Below are positions 30,436 to 40,245 of a DNA stretch of 64,000 nucleotides, piece by piece. Source of the stretch: an uncultured Paracoccaceae bacterium (GTDB lineage: Bacteria > Pseudomonadota > Alphaproteobacteria > Rhodobacterales > Rhodobacteraceae). The notes under the pieces were generated by a model. The model made no database searches. It was not told where the DNA came from and saw only the letters and a program-made list of their open reading frames with translations. How positions within the stretch are numbered: position 1 is the stretch's first letter; the number at the start of each line of letters is the position of its first letter. A program made the position numbers and the translations under genes. The stretch spans positions 1-64,000 of the forward strand of contig CANLQK010000007.1 of the NCBI GenBank assembly GCA_947493255.1. The letters run 5' to 3'.

Positions 30436-31014
30436 CTAAACTTGACGGATCATTGGCGTTGCCGTTTTGAACCCAAATACATGGCGTAGTAGTCCAAGTT
30501 TTTGTGCGGGCAGGGCGATGAACCCTAGTCTTTCATAAAGGGCACGTGCACGGGGGTTCGAGTCGATGACATCAAGCCGAACCTCTTTGTAACCACGGTC
30601 TCTTGCTTCTGCCGTGACGGCGTCAAGTAACATGGTCCCCACGCCTTGCCCTCGGGCAATATCGCGCACGAAAATACCATCCATCAGGAACCGTTCGTTT
30701 TCGACATCACGTTCCAACAACGACAGCAGCACTGCCCGCCAGATTGCGCCGAACCAACCGTAATGACGCAGCATGTCGTTCCAGGTGCCGCCAACTAGCG
30801 CGCTTTCAAAGGTCTTGAACCCGACAACTCCCAGTAACATCCCTTTTTCGTCGCGGGCGCAGATGGCGTGCGTTGGGTCCAACATTTCGCAAAGAAACGC
30901 AATCGCCCTATCATCTGGCCCCATAACGCGACCAAGCTTTGATCCAAAAGCTTGCCAATACATTTGTGCAACAAGCTCACGTTCATGTTCATCAAAGCCT
31001 TTTGTCACAACCAT
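30436..31014 (-). CDS. GNAT-family N-acetyltransferase
   Basis: FVRDIARGQGVGTMLLDAVTAEARDRGYKEVRLDVIDSNPRARALYERLGF. Confidence 0.9.
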   Translation of the reverse strand: MVVTKGFDEHERELVAQMYWQAFGSKLGRVMGPDDRAIAFLCEMLDPTHAICARDEKGMLLGVVGFKTFESALVGGTWNDMLRHYGWFGAIWRAVLLSLLERDVENERFLMDGIFVRDIARGQGVGTMLLDAVTAEARDRGYKEVRLDVIDSNPRARALYERLGFIALPAQKLGLLRHVFGFKTATPMIRQV

Positions 31015-31586
31015 TGAGTTGCGATTTCTAGTTGCTGTGGTGTGTTGATATTGAAAAACGCGTCCGGGACTGTGGTTGCAAAGACGGCCGTCGCGGCGTT
31101 GTGCTGTTCGGTGAACGTGCGTACCTTCCGATGTCCTTGATCCAAGAATTCACGCAAAGGTTCGATCAATTTTGTTGGCCAAATTCCGAACGTTCCATGC
31201 AACCCATCAGTCGTTATAGCGATGGCGAATCCGTCCGGGTGATTTAACCCTGCAAGGATCAAGTTTGGGGTCAGGTCGCAGGGAAAAAACGGTGTGTCCA
31301 CAGCAACGGTCACGATGTGGGAATGGTCGTGCGTATGTGCATATTCTAATCCTGAAAGTACGCCAGCAAGCGGGCCTAAATGCCCGGTCATACTATCGGC
31401 GATCACGGGCAGTTTTGTCTGAACAGGCGCATTGGCGACGACGACGACATCACAACTTTGCGGCGCTAATCGCCCTTCACAACGGGCCAACAGCGTTTCA
31501 GATCCCAAAGCCAGATCGCCCTTAGGCACCATGCCCATTCGGGTGCCCTTACCACCGGCCAAAATAACACCAAGTGGTTCACGCAT
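31005..31586 (-). CDS. mobA: Molybdenum cofactor guanylyltransferase
   Basis: LGVILAGGKGTRMG-PKGDLALG, GPLAGVLSGLEYA, VAVDTPFFPCDL. Confidence 0.92.
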   Translation of the reverse strand: MREPLGVILAGGKGTRMGMVPKGDLALGSETLLARCEGRLAPQSCDVVVVANAPVQTKLPVIADSMTGHLGPLAGVLSGLEYAHTHDHSHIVTVAVDTPFFPCDLTPNLILAGLNHPDGFAIAITTDGLHGTFGIWPTKLIEPLREFLDQGHRKVRTFTEQHNAATAVFATTVPDAFFNINTPQQLEIATQWL

Positions 31587-31690
31587 GGTGCAGTTCCTTA
31601 TGGCCGACAGTTGGTGAGTACTGCGTAGCGGTTAGGTTGTATTGCATTATTTTGACCGTTAACTGGTTTAAGTAAATGTAGGACAGAACC

Positions 31691-32404
31691 ATGACCGAGG
31701 CGACCGGGAAATTATACTACTGGATGGGCTTTCGTGCGGGCCTGCCTTTTCTCTTGGTGGTCATGCCATTCGGGTTGTTGTTTGGTGTCGTCGCATCGGA
31801 AGCCGGATTGACGCCGGTACAGGTATTGGCGTTTTCATCCGTCGTTTTCGCAGGGGCAGCCCAATTCGCGGCTTTGCAATTGATGGTCGATAATGCGCCA
31901 ATCTTGATTGTGGTCGCAACAGCGTTGGCTGTGAACCTGCGCATGGCGATGTATTCGGCATCGCTAGCTTTGTGGTTGGGTAAAGCGCCATTGTGGCAGC
32001 GGGCGCTGGTTGGTTACGTCAATGTTGATCAAAGCTATGCGGTGTCTATCAACAAATTCGAAGATGCTCCCGACCTGACGACCGGCCAACGGATCGCATA
32101 TTTTTTCGGTGCAGTGTCACCGGTTTGCCCGATGTGGGTTGTCGCGACGGCGTTGGGCGTTTGGTTAGGGGATGGCATCCCTGAATGGATGGCGTTGGAT
32201 TTTGCCGTGCCGATCTGTTTCTTGGCAATAATTGCACCAATGATGAGGACGTTAGCGCATATGCTGGCGGCCGTCGCATCGATCGTGTTCGCGTTGTTGT
32301 TTGCCGGTCTACCGTACAACTTGGGGCTACTGATCGCGGCTGTGATTGCATTGGTCGTTGGTGCACAGGTCGAGCTCTGGTTCGAACGGAGGGCGGCACA
32401 ATGA
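31691..32404 (+). CDS. azlC: AzlC-family branched-chain amino acid exporter large subunit
   Basis: GFRAGLPFLLVVMPFGLLFGVVASEAGL, FAGAAQFAALQL, NLRMAMYSASLA. Confidence 0.9.
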   Translation: MTEATGKLYYWMGFRAGLPFLLVVMPFGLLFGVVASEAGLTPVQVLAFSSVVFAGAAQFAALQLMVDNAPILIVVATALAVNLRMAMYSASLALWLGKAPLWQRALVGYVNVDQSYAVSINKFEDAPDLTTGQRIAYFFGAVSPVCPMWVVATALGVWLGDGIPEWMALDFAVPICFLAIIAPMMRTLAHMLAAVASIVFALLFAGLPYNLGLLIAAVIALVVGAQVELWFERRAAQ

Positions 32405-32730
32405 CAGATGGCTATATCTGGATCATAATCATCGTGCTGGGCATTGGCACCTATATCATCCGCTTTTCGTTTCTTGGGCTGATCGGAGGTCAAGATCTAC
32501 CAGAATGGATCCTGCGCCATCTGCGTTACACGGCCGTTGCGGTTCTGCCAGGTTTGGTCGCACCATTGGTGTTGTGGCCAGCTGCCACGCAGGGCGAGGT
32601 TGACCCTGCACGCCTTTGCGCGGCTTTGGTTACATTTGGTGTTGGGCTCGTCACACGCAATGTCGTCGCCGCAATCCTTTGCGGCGGGATGACATTGTTT
32701 GGAATGATTTGGGCGCTTGGCGCCTATTGA
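32401..32730 (+). CDS. azlD: AzlD-family small subunit
   Basis: ATGA overlap with azlC; MTDGYIWIIIIVLGIGTYIIRFSFLGLIG...LRYTAVAVLPGLVAP; ORF track start is too far upstream. Confidence 0.9.
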   Translation: MTDGYIWIIIIVLGIGTYIIRFSFLGLIGGQDLPEWILRHLRYTAVAVLPGLVAPLVLWPAATQGEVDPARLCAALVTFGVGLVTRNVVAAILCGGMTLFGMIWALGAY

Positions 32731-32766
32731 TGGGCCAAGTTACCGTGTGACATTGGCACAAGCCGC

Positions 32767-33402
32767 TTACAGTGTCGGCGTTGGTCCGGTAAGGGCACGA
32801 TCGATCTCATCGGCGGCAACGGATTTGTCGTCGCTGTCTGATTCAAAATACTCGCGCGACCGCACGCCAGGAATCTGGGCAAACTGATCGGCCAGGTTAT
32901 TTGGGAAGAACGATGATTTGATGTGGGTAAAGCCCGGCAATTGCGCCAACAAACGCGATGTATGGCGGGTGCAGTTGGCCTTTGCTGTTGGGCCATTTGC
33001 TATGGCCAAGCGCAAGGCCATTTCGGCGACTTCCGGAGACACATCAATCTCTTGAATGAGGGTATAATACGTCACGCGCGAATGGAACGAGATATAAAAT
33101 TGTTCAATCCGCGGTGTGATTCCGAAGTGGACGTCGTTACGCTCTGGGATGGACGGATGCCCAAACGTCCCAGCTGGGTCCCACAAAATACGTTGGCTTG
33201 CGTTTATGAACATGCCGGTGTGCGCGCCGTTACCTGACCCCGTGTTCTTCATCGTCATCAGGGTCAACGATTTCGGGCCTGGGTGAACATAGGCCACCCG
33301 GTCTACTTCTGCTTGCGACGCAAGCACTTCATCGCGCAACACGACATCTGTACAACCTACCAGCAGCGCTGGTGCACCAATCAAGAACGCGCGACGTTTC
33401 AT
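32767..33402 (-). CDS. Conserved hypothetical lipoprotein
   Basis: MKRRAFLIGAPALLVGCTD lipobox; no recognised catalytic motif. Confidence 0.7.
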   Translation of the reverse strand: MKRRAFLIGAPALLVGCTDVVLRDEVLASQAEVDRVAYVHPGPKSLTLMTMKNTGSGNGAHTGMFINASQRILWDPAGTFGHPSIPERNDVHFGITPRIEQFYISFHSRVTYYTLIQEIDVSPEVAEMALRLAIANGPTAKANCTRHTSRLLAQLPGFTHIKSSFFPNNLADQFAQIPGVRSREYFESDSDDKSVAADEIDRALTGPTPTL

Positions 33403-33406
33403 TTGC

Positions 33407-33541
33407 TTACCCGTTGATCAGAGCAAGAAGAACGAGTGCGACAATACAGATTATAGAGCCCTTAGTGACCATGCTGATGAAACCATCAAAGGTTTTTTCT
33501 TGAACCGTGGTGTCCATTTCGCCGTGCTTATGATCAGCCAT
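33407..33541 (-). CDS. aa3-type cytochrome c oxidase subunit IV-like 44-aa protein
   Basis: MADHKHGEMDTTVQEKTFDGFISMVTKGSIICIVALVLLALING; single TM after an MxxTxQEKTFxGF block; missing from ORF track. Confidence 0.8.
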   Translation of the reverse strand: MADHKHGEMDTTVQEKTFDGFISMVTKGSIICIVALVLLALING

Positions 33542-33613
33542 TTTGTTTTTCCTCTAAATACGTTGGGTGTGGCTTAGCCGATTCAACTGTGCTTGTCAGC
33601 CCCGAACGACGGG

Positions 33614-34069
33614 TCAGGACGTCACATCTGCGTTGTCTAGATCTGCTGCCAAACGAAACCCAATCCTGTTGGGCTCTTCGGTTTCCATTTGTTTGGGCAG
33701 CGCGCGCAGCATGACCGACAATTGACTAACGTGTTGAACAAGCTGAGTCTTTGCACCGGTCGGGTCAGACCCGTAAAACGTAATAATGTCAGGGTCAAAA
33801 TACCCCATCCCTTCAATCCGGATGACGCCAGTTTCGCCACCAGCAAATCCCATCGCGACTTCGTGTTCGTTGTCCAACGTTTTCTCAAAATTCTGAATAT
33901 ACAGAATCAACCGCTCATAGGCCCAGCGTGACGGGCTTTTCGGGCAGTCAGAGCCTTTGATTGCGCTCGCATCAGGCGCCGTTTGCTCAGGATCTGTGTG
34001 AACCTCGTGAAGGTGCGGGATTGCCGCGGCCTCTAAGGCTTCGGCAGAGGTCTTGATGTCGTTGTCCAT
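33614..34069 (-). CDS. DUF6173-like conserved protein
   Basis: SPSRWAYERLILYIQNFEKTLDNEHEVAMGFAGGETGVIRIEGMGYFDPDIITFYG... Confidence 0.6.
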   Translation of the reverse strand: MDNDIKTSAEALEAAAIPHLHEVHTDPEQTAPDASAIKGSDCPKSPSRWAYERLILYIQNFEKTLDNEHEVAMGFAGGETGVIRIEGMGYFDPDIITFYGSDPTGAKTQLVQHVSQLSVMLRALPKQMETEEPNRIGFRLAADLDNADVTS

Positions 34070-34079
34070 AAATCGTCCT

Positions 34080-34541
34080 TCACAGCGGTAATGCGGTCGT
34101 ATCTTTCAAATCTTCCATAACGAAACTTGCGGAAATATCCGATACAGAAATGCGTGATGTCAGACGTTTATAGAAATGGTCATACGCGGCGACATCTGCA
34201 AGACGCACCATTAACACATAGTCTAGGTCGCCCGTCATTCGGTGCGCCGATGTTATTTCAGGCATGGCTGATACTGCTGATGCGAATTCCTTTCGCCATT
34301 CATCTGAATGATGGTCTGTTCGGATCAAGACCAGCGCAGACAGCGGGCAGCCGATCTTTTTTGGGTCCAACAAGGCAACGCGCTTTCGGATGATGCCCCC
34401 AGCTTCCATCACCTTAATGCGCCGCCAACAGGCATTGCGCGAAAGGGCGACTTGCTCGGAAATGGTGTCGATAGATGCGCTGCTGTCTTTTTGCAGAATC
34501 GCGAGGATTTTGTGGTCCAGTATGTCGATTTCTAATGTCAT
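34080..34541 (-). CDS. Lrp/AsnC-family transcriptional regulator
   Basis: LDHKILAILQKDSSASIDTISEQVALSRNACWRRIKVMEAGGII, RAM-domain MTGDLDYVLMVRLAD. Confidence 0.92.
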   Translation of the reverse strand: MTLEIDILDHKILAILQKDSSASIDTISEQVALSRNACWRRIKVMEAGGIIRKRVALLDPKKIGCPLSALVLIRTDHHSDEWRKEFASAVSAMPEITSAHRMTGDLDYVLMVRLADVAAYDHFYKRLTSRISVSDISASFVMEDLKDTTALPL

Positions 34542-34646
34542 GATGGGATTTAATCCCAAGTAACGCCAAAAGTAACGACAAATTTGGGACCTGTTCTTGT
34601 TTGTTCAAGCCTATTCTAAAGGTATCTCAATTCTTAAGGTTCTAGA

Positions 34647-34883
34647 ATGCACCAAACTAATGCCTCCTCCCGATCTGGTTTGTTGAACCGTTGGTTCTTG
34701 TCCCACCCAGCATCCGTTGATGAAACGTATTTTCAGCACATGCGCTTTGCGTTCAGTTTTGCGTTCTGGCTTGGCCTTGCTGGTTGCGCCGCGCTGGTGC
34801 ACGCCGTGTTTCCGGCGCTGTGTGAAACCACGGCAAGTCGTATTTTGCGCAGGCTGATGGCGCGTATGGAGGCGCGTCACTGA
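34647..34883 (+). CDS. DUF6356-like small membrane protein
   Basis: RWFLSHPASVDETYFQHMRFAFSFAFWLGLAGCAALVHAVFPALCETTASRILRRL. Confidence 0.7.
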   Translation: MHQTNASSRSGLLNRWFLSHPASVDETYFQHMRFAFSFAFWLGLAGCAALVHAVFPALCETTASRILRRLMARMEARH

Positions 34884-35620
34884 TGTGTCGAATTGCAGCG
34901 TATTGCGGTCCATCCATTCCGCTTGAAAACATTGTCGTTCGGCCGCGGCATTCCTTGCTTGAACAAAGCCAACATGCTGTTGAATCGAAACTGGCTGTTA
35001 ACGGTGATGGCTTTGGCATCGCATGGTATGGGTCGCACGAACGTCCCGGTGTTTACAAAGATGTTTTGCCAGCTTGGGCAGACGGAAACCTAACTAATCT
35101 GTGTCGCATGGTGCAATCTGGATTGTTCTTAGCCCACGTGCGTGCGTCGACGATCGGCGAGACAAGCCGCCAAAATTGCCACCCGTTTGCTTTTGGCCGT
35201 TGGTCGTTCTGCCACAATGGGCAGGTTCCGCATTTCCCAAAGATACGCCGTAAGCTCGAAGAAGCATTGCCTGATGATTTGTATGACGCGCGGGTCGGGT
35301 CCACCGACAGCGAAATGATTTTCCTAACCCTGTTGGCCAATGGTTTGGACCAAGATCCAGACCGCGCTATGGCCCTAACACTTCATCAATTCGGCGTCGG
35401 ATCTTTACCCGTTAAAATCACGTGTGTCTTTACAGATGGTTCTAACCTTTATGGGTTTCGGTACGCGTCCGTTGGCCGTGCGCCCACCCTTTATAAGTCG
35501 GGGTTGCTAGACAGTGGTGGCCGTGCATTCGCGTCAGAGCCACTGAATGGACTGCAATGGGATAAAGTTCCTGAAGGACAGATCGTCACCTTGCCATCGT
35601 CTGTCGCTCAGGCCGCTTGA
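34883..35620 (+). CDS. Class II glutamine amidotransferase (YafJ-like)
   Basis: MCRIAAYCG with N-terminal catalytic Cys, HVRASTIG, NCHPFAFGRWSFCHNGQV; TGATG overlap with the upstream ORF. Confidence 0.92.
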   Translation: MCRIAAYCGPSIPLENIVVRPRHSLLEQSQHAVESKLAVNGDGFGIAWYGSHERPGVYKDVLPAWADGNLTNLCRMVQSGLFLAHVRASTIGETSRQNCHPFAFGRWSFCHNGQVPHFPKIRRKLEEALPDDLYDARVGSTDSEMIFLTLLANGLDQDPDRAMALTLHQFGVGSLPVKITCVFTDGSNLYGFRYASVGRAPTLYKSGLLDSGGRAFASEPLNGLQWDKVPEGQIVTLPSSVAQAA

Positions 35621-36633
35621 AACCAATAGGCGCCGTCCCGCAGTTCGCGTGTGGCGGCCCCGATTTGGTGAAGGTGGTTCAGGTGGGCTAACGCCTCGAC
35701 CAAGGCCAAACCATATTCGCCCTCGCCGATGTCGCGTTTGAACAGCGGCTTAAAACAATCGCCCGCCCGCTTAGGTTTGTCGATATAGGCGACCAACCGC
35801 TTCAACGCACCATGGTGGTTTTCAATCAACTGTTGCATGCGTTTTGGCAGACCAATGAAAGGCAGCTTGTGCCCGCCAAGGACCAGTTGGTCGGCTTTGG
35901 CAAAAGGGGCCAATCGTTCGCAAGCCTCTAGCCATTCTGCCAACGGGTCAGCGTCGGGTTCTGTAGGGTATACGCCGATGTTAGGGCTGATCGATGGAAG
36001 CAATTGGTCGCCCCCAATGACCAAGTTGTCGTCGCGGCTCCAGAATGTTGCATGTTCAGGAGCGTGTCCGTTGCCCATGCGAATGTCCCATGTCCGCCCT
36101 GCCATCGTGATTTCACCGCCTTCTTGAAGGCGCGTAAAGCCAAGGGGCATGGGGTGAACACAATCCGCAAAATTGAACGGTCGGTCGGTTTCGCGCTTTG
36201 ACAAAATAGCCGCGTCCATTCCCGCGCGCCGATAAAAATCTATCGTCCGAGATGGGTAGGTGGGCTGTTCATCCAACGTCAGCATCCGCGCCATCAACCA
36301 CGCTGTTCGTGGCATCGCCAGATCGGCACCAGCCTCTTGAAACCAACCTGCCAACCCAATGTGGTCTGGGTGATGATGAGTACCAATCACGCGTGTCACG
36401 GGTTTCCCCGATAATGGGCCCGACAAAAGGGTGTCCCAAATCGCGCGGGTTTTGCGGCTGTCGAATCCCGTGTCGATCACGGTCCATCCGTCACCGTCAT
36501 CCAAGGCGTAGACGTTCACGTGGTCCAATGCCATCGGCAGCGGAAGGCGCAGCCACAAAATGCCATCAGCAACTTGTGTCGCCTCGCCAGTGGCCGGCGG
36601 TTCTGGCCAAGGGTATTGGATTGTATCAGCCAT
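35608..36633 (-). CDS. MBL-fold metallo-hydrolase
   Basis: VIDTGFDSRKTRAIW, VIGTHHHPDHIGLAGW, GNGHAPEHATFW; start at MADTIQ. Confidence 0.9.
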   Translation of the reverse strand: MADTIQYPWPEPPATGEATQVADGILWLRLPLPMALDHVNVYALDDGDGWTVIDTGFDSRKTRAIWDTLLSGPLSGKPVTRVIGTHHHPDHIGLAGWFQEAGADLAMPRTAWLMARMLTLDEQPTYPSRTIDFYRRAGMDAAILSKRETDRPFNFADCVHPMPLGFTRLQEGGEITMAGRTWDIRMGNGHAPEHATFWSRDDNLVIGGDQLLPSISPNIGVYPTEPDADPLAEWLEACERLAPFAKADQLVLGGHKLPFIGLPKRMQQLIENHHGALKRLVAYIDKPKRAGDCFKPLFKRDIGEGEYGLALVEALAHLNHLHQIGAATRELRDGAYWFQAA

Positions 36634-36856
36634 TGCGCGGGTGTCCTTTGGCAAGGCGTTCGTTCCCTCGCCGATAGTTTCCAGTCAACCTTGCCATGAT
36701 TTCCTGCGCTTCGGCGTCGTCGGTCCCGTCCATGTCTTCAAGAAACTCAGATGCTTTTTCGTTGCGCAATGTAGTTGCCCGCCGCCCATGATGGGAAATC
36801 ACAACGTCTCCGTTTTTCTGGTTTCGAAAACTAAAGCCGGAAGGCGCATTTGTCAT
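36626..36856 (-). CDS. Hypothetical protein
   Basis: 76-aa ORF overlapping the MBL gene start and the ACAD stop on the same strand (ATGA-type junction). Confidence 0.65.
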   Translation of the reverse strand: MTNAPSGFSFRNQKNGDVVISHHGRRATTLRNEKASEFLEDMDGTDDAEAQEIMARLTGNYRRGNERLAKGHPRNG

Positions 36857-38553
36857 GAAGCTAAGTCGTCCAGTGTTATTGCCATCAGGTCGCTCGCGCC
36901 TTCGCGCACATGGGCCAACAGGGCTGCGTGTTCTGGCAATAGCCGTTTGATATAGAATGTTGCAAGGCGTTCGCGTCCTTCGTCACCCTGCAGCGCCGCC
37001 AGTAAATGGTAGTGTCCGCCCAAGACACGCGCAAAAGCACGCAAGTAGGGAACAGCGCCAGCAAAACGGTCTGGCATGTCCTGTGCAACCAACCATTCGG
37101 TTGTTTCGCGCAGTGTTTCGCAAGCCTGCCAAACAGGTTCTACCAGTTCGGGTGCCTTGTCACGCGCGGCTTCTGCCGTTGCCTCGATTTCGTCGAACAG
37201 CGCGAATGCGGCATCACCGCCATCCATCATTTTACGGGCTACAAGATCCATCGCTTGAATGCCGTTTGTGCCTTCATAAATTGCAGTCACACGGACATCG
37301 CGCAGGTATTGGGCTGCGCCCGTTTCTTCGATGAACCCCATACCGCCATGTGTTTGAATTCCCGCTTCAGCGACGTCTATACCGGTATCCGTTCCAAATG
37401 CCTTTGACAGCGGCGTCAATAGCGCGGCACGTGCCTTCCAAGCGGCATCAGATGTCGCTGTGCTCATATCAATCGCGACGGCATTTGCCATTGCAATGGC
37501 GCGTGCCACGTAGGTGTCTGCTTTCATTGTCGCCAGCATCCGGCGAACATCAGCATGTTCGACAATTGTGCCGGTGCCGCCTGCTTTGCCTTGTTTGCGG
37601 TCCATCGCATAGGCCAACGCATGCTGGTAAGCGGCTTCAGCCACGCCGATACCCTGTGTCGCAACGCCCAAACGAGCGTTGTTCATCATTGTAAACATGG
37701 CTGCCATACCGCCATGTTCCGGTCCAACCAGCCAGCCCTTTGCACCGTCAAACTGCATCACAGCGGTGGGCGACCCGTGTAGGCCCATTTTGTGTTCAAG
37801 GCTGACAACCCGCAGGCTGTTTCTCTCGCCCATTGTGCCGTCGTCATTTGGAATGATTTTGGGGACCATGAAAAGGCTAATGCCTTTGGTGCCCGCCGCG
37901 CCGTCCGGCAATCGCGCAAGAACAAGGTGGCATACGTTTTCGGTAAAATCGTTGTCACCCCACGAGATGTAAATTTTCTGGCCTGTCACCGCATAGCTGC
38001 CATCGCCATTGGGTTCGGCTTTTGACCGCAATGCGCCGACGTCGGAGCCGGCCTGTGGTTCGGTCAGGTTCATGGTGCCTGTCCATTCGCCGGAAATCAG
38101 CTTGGGCAGATAGATGTCTTTGATCGTATCCGAGGCATGATGTTCCAATGCTTCGATCTGGCCTTGGCACATCAACGGATTCAGCTGCAGTGACAAACAG
38201 GCGCCAGCCATCATATCGTTTACGGCTGTGGTTAGCGTAAGGGGGAGCCCCATTCCGCCGTATTCCGGGTCAGCAGACATGCCGATCCAGCCACCTTCTG
38301 CGATAGCTTTGAAACCATCGGCAAAACCTGGCGACGTACGCACGACACCGTTTTCCAGGACGGCGGGGTGCAGGTCACCGGGCCGTTGCAATGGCGCGAG
38401 AATTTCATCGCTCAGCTTTGCCGCTTCAGTCAGGATTGCATCGCAGGTGTCAGATGTTGCGTCTGCAAATCGATCCGTCGCCGCGACCTGTGCAAAGTCC
38501 ACGACATGGTCCATCAAAAAGCGAAAATCAGCGGTGGGCGATTGATAGGGCAC
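36853..38553 (-). CDS. Acyl-CoA dehydrogenase (long form, DmdC-like)
   Basis: NLTEPQAGSDVGALRSKAE, YISWGDNDFTEN, QTHGGMGFIEETGAAQYLRDVRVTAIYEGTNGIQAMDL. Confidence 0.9.
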   Translation of the reverse strand: MPYQSPTADFRFLMDHVVDFAQVAATDRFADATSDTCDAILTEAAKLSDEILAPLQRPGDLHPAVLENGVVRTSPGFADGFKAIAEGGWIGMSADPEYGGMGLPLTLTTAVNDMMAGACLSLQLNPLMCQGQIEALEHHASDTIKDIYLPKLISGEWTGTMNLTEPQAGSDVGALRSKAEPNGDGSYAVTGQKIYISWGDNDFTENVCHLVLARLPDGAAGTKGISLFMVPKIIPNDDGTMGERNSLRVVSLEHKMGLHGSPTAVMQFDGAKGWLVGPEHGGMAAMFTMMNNARLGVATQGIGVAEAAYQHALAYAMDRKQGKAGGTGTIVEHADVRRMLATMKADTYVARAIAMANAVAIDMSTATSDAAWKARAALLTPLSKAFGTDTGIDVAEAGIQTHGGMGFIEETGAAQYLRDVRVTAIYEGTNGIQAMDLVARKMMDGGDAAFALFDEIEATAEAARDKAPELVEPVWQACETLRETTEWLVAQDMPDRFAGAVPYLRAFARVLGGHYHLLAALQGDEGRERLATFYIKRLLPEHAALLAHVREGASDLMAITLDDLAS

Positions 38554-38659
38554 GGATGGATTCCTTTAACGTTCTTGGATTCAGCGCGGCGCGCGCGTAT
38601 GTGGTCGTTGTAGCAGAGGCTAATACCATGGGTCTGTCCCGCAACCAGAACGCAGCGTC

Positions 38660-39607
38660 ATGAGCGATATAAGCACACAGATATTTACCTCTCAGCCTAA
38701 TGGATTGGCAAAAGCAGCCGAAACACTGGGCAAGGGCGGGCTCGTCGCCTTTCCGACCGAGACTGTTTACGGCCTTGGGGTCGATGCACGCAACACCGAA
38801 GCTGTGGCGCGGCTTTATGCCGCAAAAGGCCGGCCCAGTTTTAACCCATTGATCGTGCATGTTGCATCCCTTGATATTGCTGAAACACTGGTCGAATTCG
38901 ATGAAACAGCCCGCAATCTGGCGCGCACATTTTGGCCGGGTGCGCTGACATTGGTTTTGCCACTACGAACGGGTGCGGGCATCTCACCTTTGGTGACAGC
39001 AGGGCTAGAAACGCTCGCGATCCGGTTGCCCGATCACCAAGTTGCAGCGGGACTATTGCAGGCGTTTTCGGGCCCAATTGCAGCGCCCTCTGCGAACCCG
39101 TCTGGTCAGGTTAGCCCGACAAACGCGCGCCATGTCATTGATCACATGACTGGCCGCATTGAGGGGATCGTCGATGGTGGGGTGTGTGGCGTTGGCGTTG
39201 AATCGACGATTGTTGCGACCACGCCCGTTCCAACCTTATTGCGGGCAGGCGGCATTCCAGCCGAGGTTATTGAGCAAGCCATTGACCGTGATCTAGCGCA
39301 TGCTGGCGAATCCGCAGCCCCGTCATCCCCGGGTCAACTGGCGTCCCACTATGCGCCACAGGGAACAGTTCGCTTGAGTGCAGACACAGTGGAGGATGGT
39401 GAGATCCTTCTGGGGTTCGGCAACGTAGATGCCGAAATCAATCTATCAAAAACGGGTGATTTGGTTGAAGCTGCATCGCGCCTGTTTGATGCGTTGCACC
39501 AACTGAATGCGCTTGGCGCGCAACGCATTGCGGTATCGCCTATCCCAGAACATGGGCTTGGCGCCGCGATAAACGACAGGTTGCGCCGCGCCGCCGCGCC
39601 GCGCTAG
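38660..39607 (+). CDS. L-threonylcarbamoyladenylate synthase (Sua5 type)
   Basis: GGLVAFPTETVYGLGVDA, AAKGRPSFNPLIVHV, SANPSGQVSPT, plus C-terminal Sua5 domain (SPGQLASHYAP). Confidence 0.93.
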   Translation: MSDISTQIFTSQPNGLAKAAETLGKGGLVAFPTETVYGLGVDARNTEAVARLYAAKGRPSFNPLIVHVASLDIAETLVEFDETARNLARTFWPGALTLVLPLRTGAGISPLVTAGLETLAIRLPDHQVAAGLLQAFSGPIAAPSANPSGQVSPTNARHVIDHMTGRIEGIVDGGVCGVGVESTIVATTPVPTLLRAGGIPAEVIEQAIDRDLAHAGESAAPSSPGQLASHYAPQGTVRLSADTVEDGEILLGFGNVDAEINLSKTGDLVEAASRLFDALHQLNALGAQRIAVSPIPEHGLGAAINDRLRRAAAPR

Positions 39608-40170
39608 GCCGACCCGCCCGAAGCAGACAACAATAACGGATCGATCCCCAGCACCTTTAATGCGGCTGTCCATTTGTGTTCTGCCGCGCGGCCAAACAGA
39701 ATGTCTTCGTTGGCATCACATACCAACCAGCCGTTCTGCACCAATTCGCCTTCTAATTGGGCAGGGCCCCAACCGGCGTATCCCAACCCCAACATCGATC
39801 GTTTCGGCCCACTGCCAGACGCGATGTCTTCCAAAATATCCAGCGTTGCGGTCATGCCTATTCCGTCGGCGACATCCATCGTGCCTGCGCCAGATGTATA
39901 ATCGGATGTGTGCAACACAAAACCGCGGCCCGTTTCAACCGGACCACCGTAATGAACCCGAACATCTGCTGCCATATCACCATCATCAATAGACAGTTGT
40001 TCCAGCAGGTCCGTCAGGCGAATTTCGGGTGTCGGTTTGTTTACAATCAACCCCATTGCCCCCTCGGGGGAATGTGAACACATATAAATGACCGCGTTTT
40101 CAAATCGCGGATCCCCCATGTCGGGCATTGCAATCAAAAGCTTGCCGGTAAGATCGGTACTGTTGCTCAT
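39604..40170 (-). CDS. YqgE/AlgH family protein
   Basis: LTGKLLIAMPDMGDPRFENAVIYMCSHSPEGAMGLIVNKP, GYAGWGPAQLEGELVQNGWL. Confidence 0.93.
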   Translation of the reverse strand: MSNSTDLTGKLLIAMPDMGDPRFENAVIYMCSHSPEGAMGLIVNKPTPEIRLTDLLEQLSIDDGDMAADVRVHYGGPVETGRGFVLHTSDYTSGAGTMDVADGIGMTATLDILEDIASGSGPKRSMLGLGYAGWGPAQLEGELVQNGWLVCDANEDILFGRAAEHKWTAALKVLGIDPLLLSASGGSA

Positions 40171-40245
40171 ACCACGATAGTGGTGGGTGGCGCGTTGGTG
40201 TGCAAGGTCTACGATCTGGAGTTATGACATGCACCTGACCCAAAC

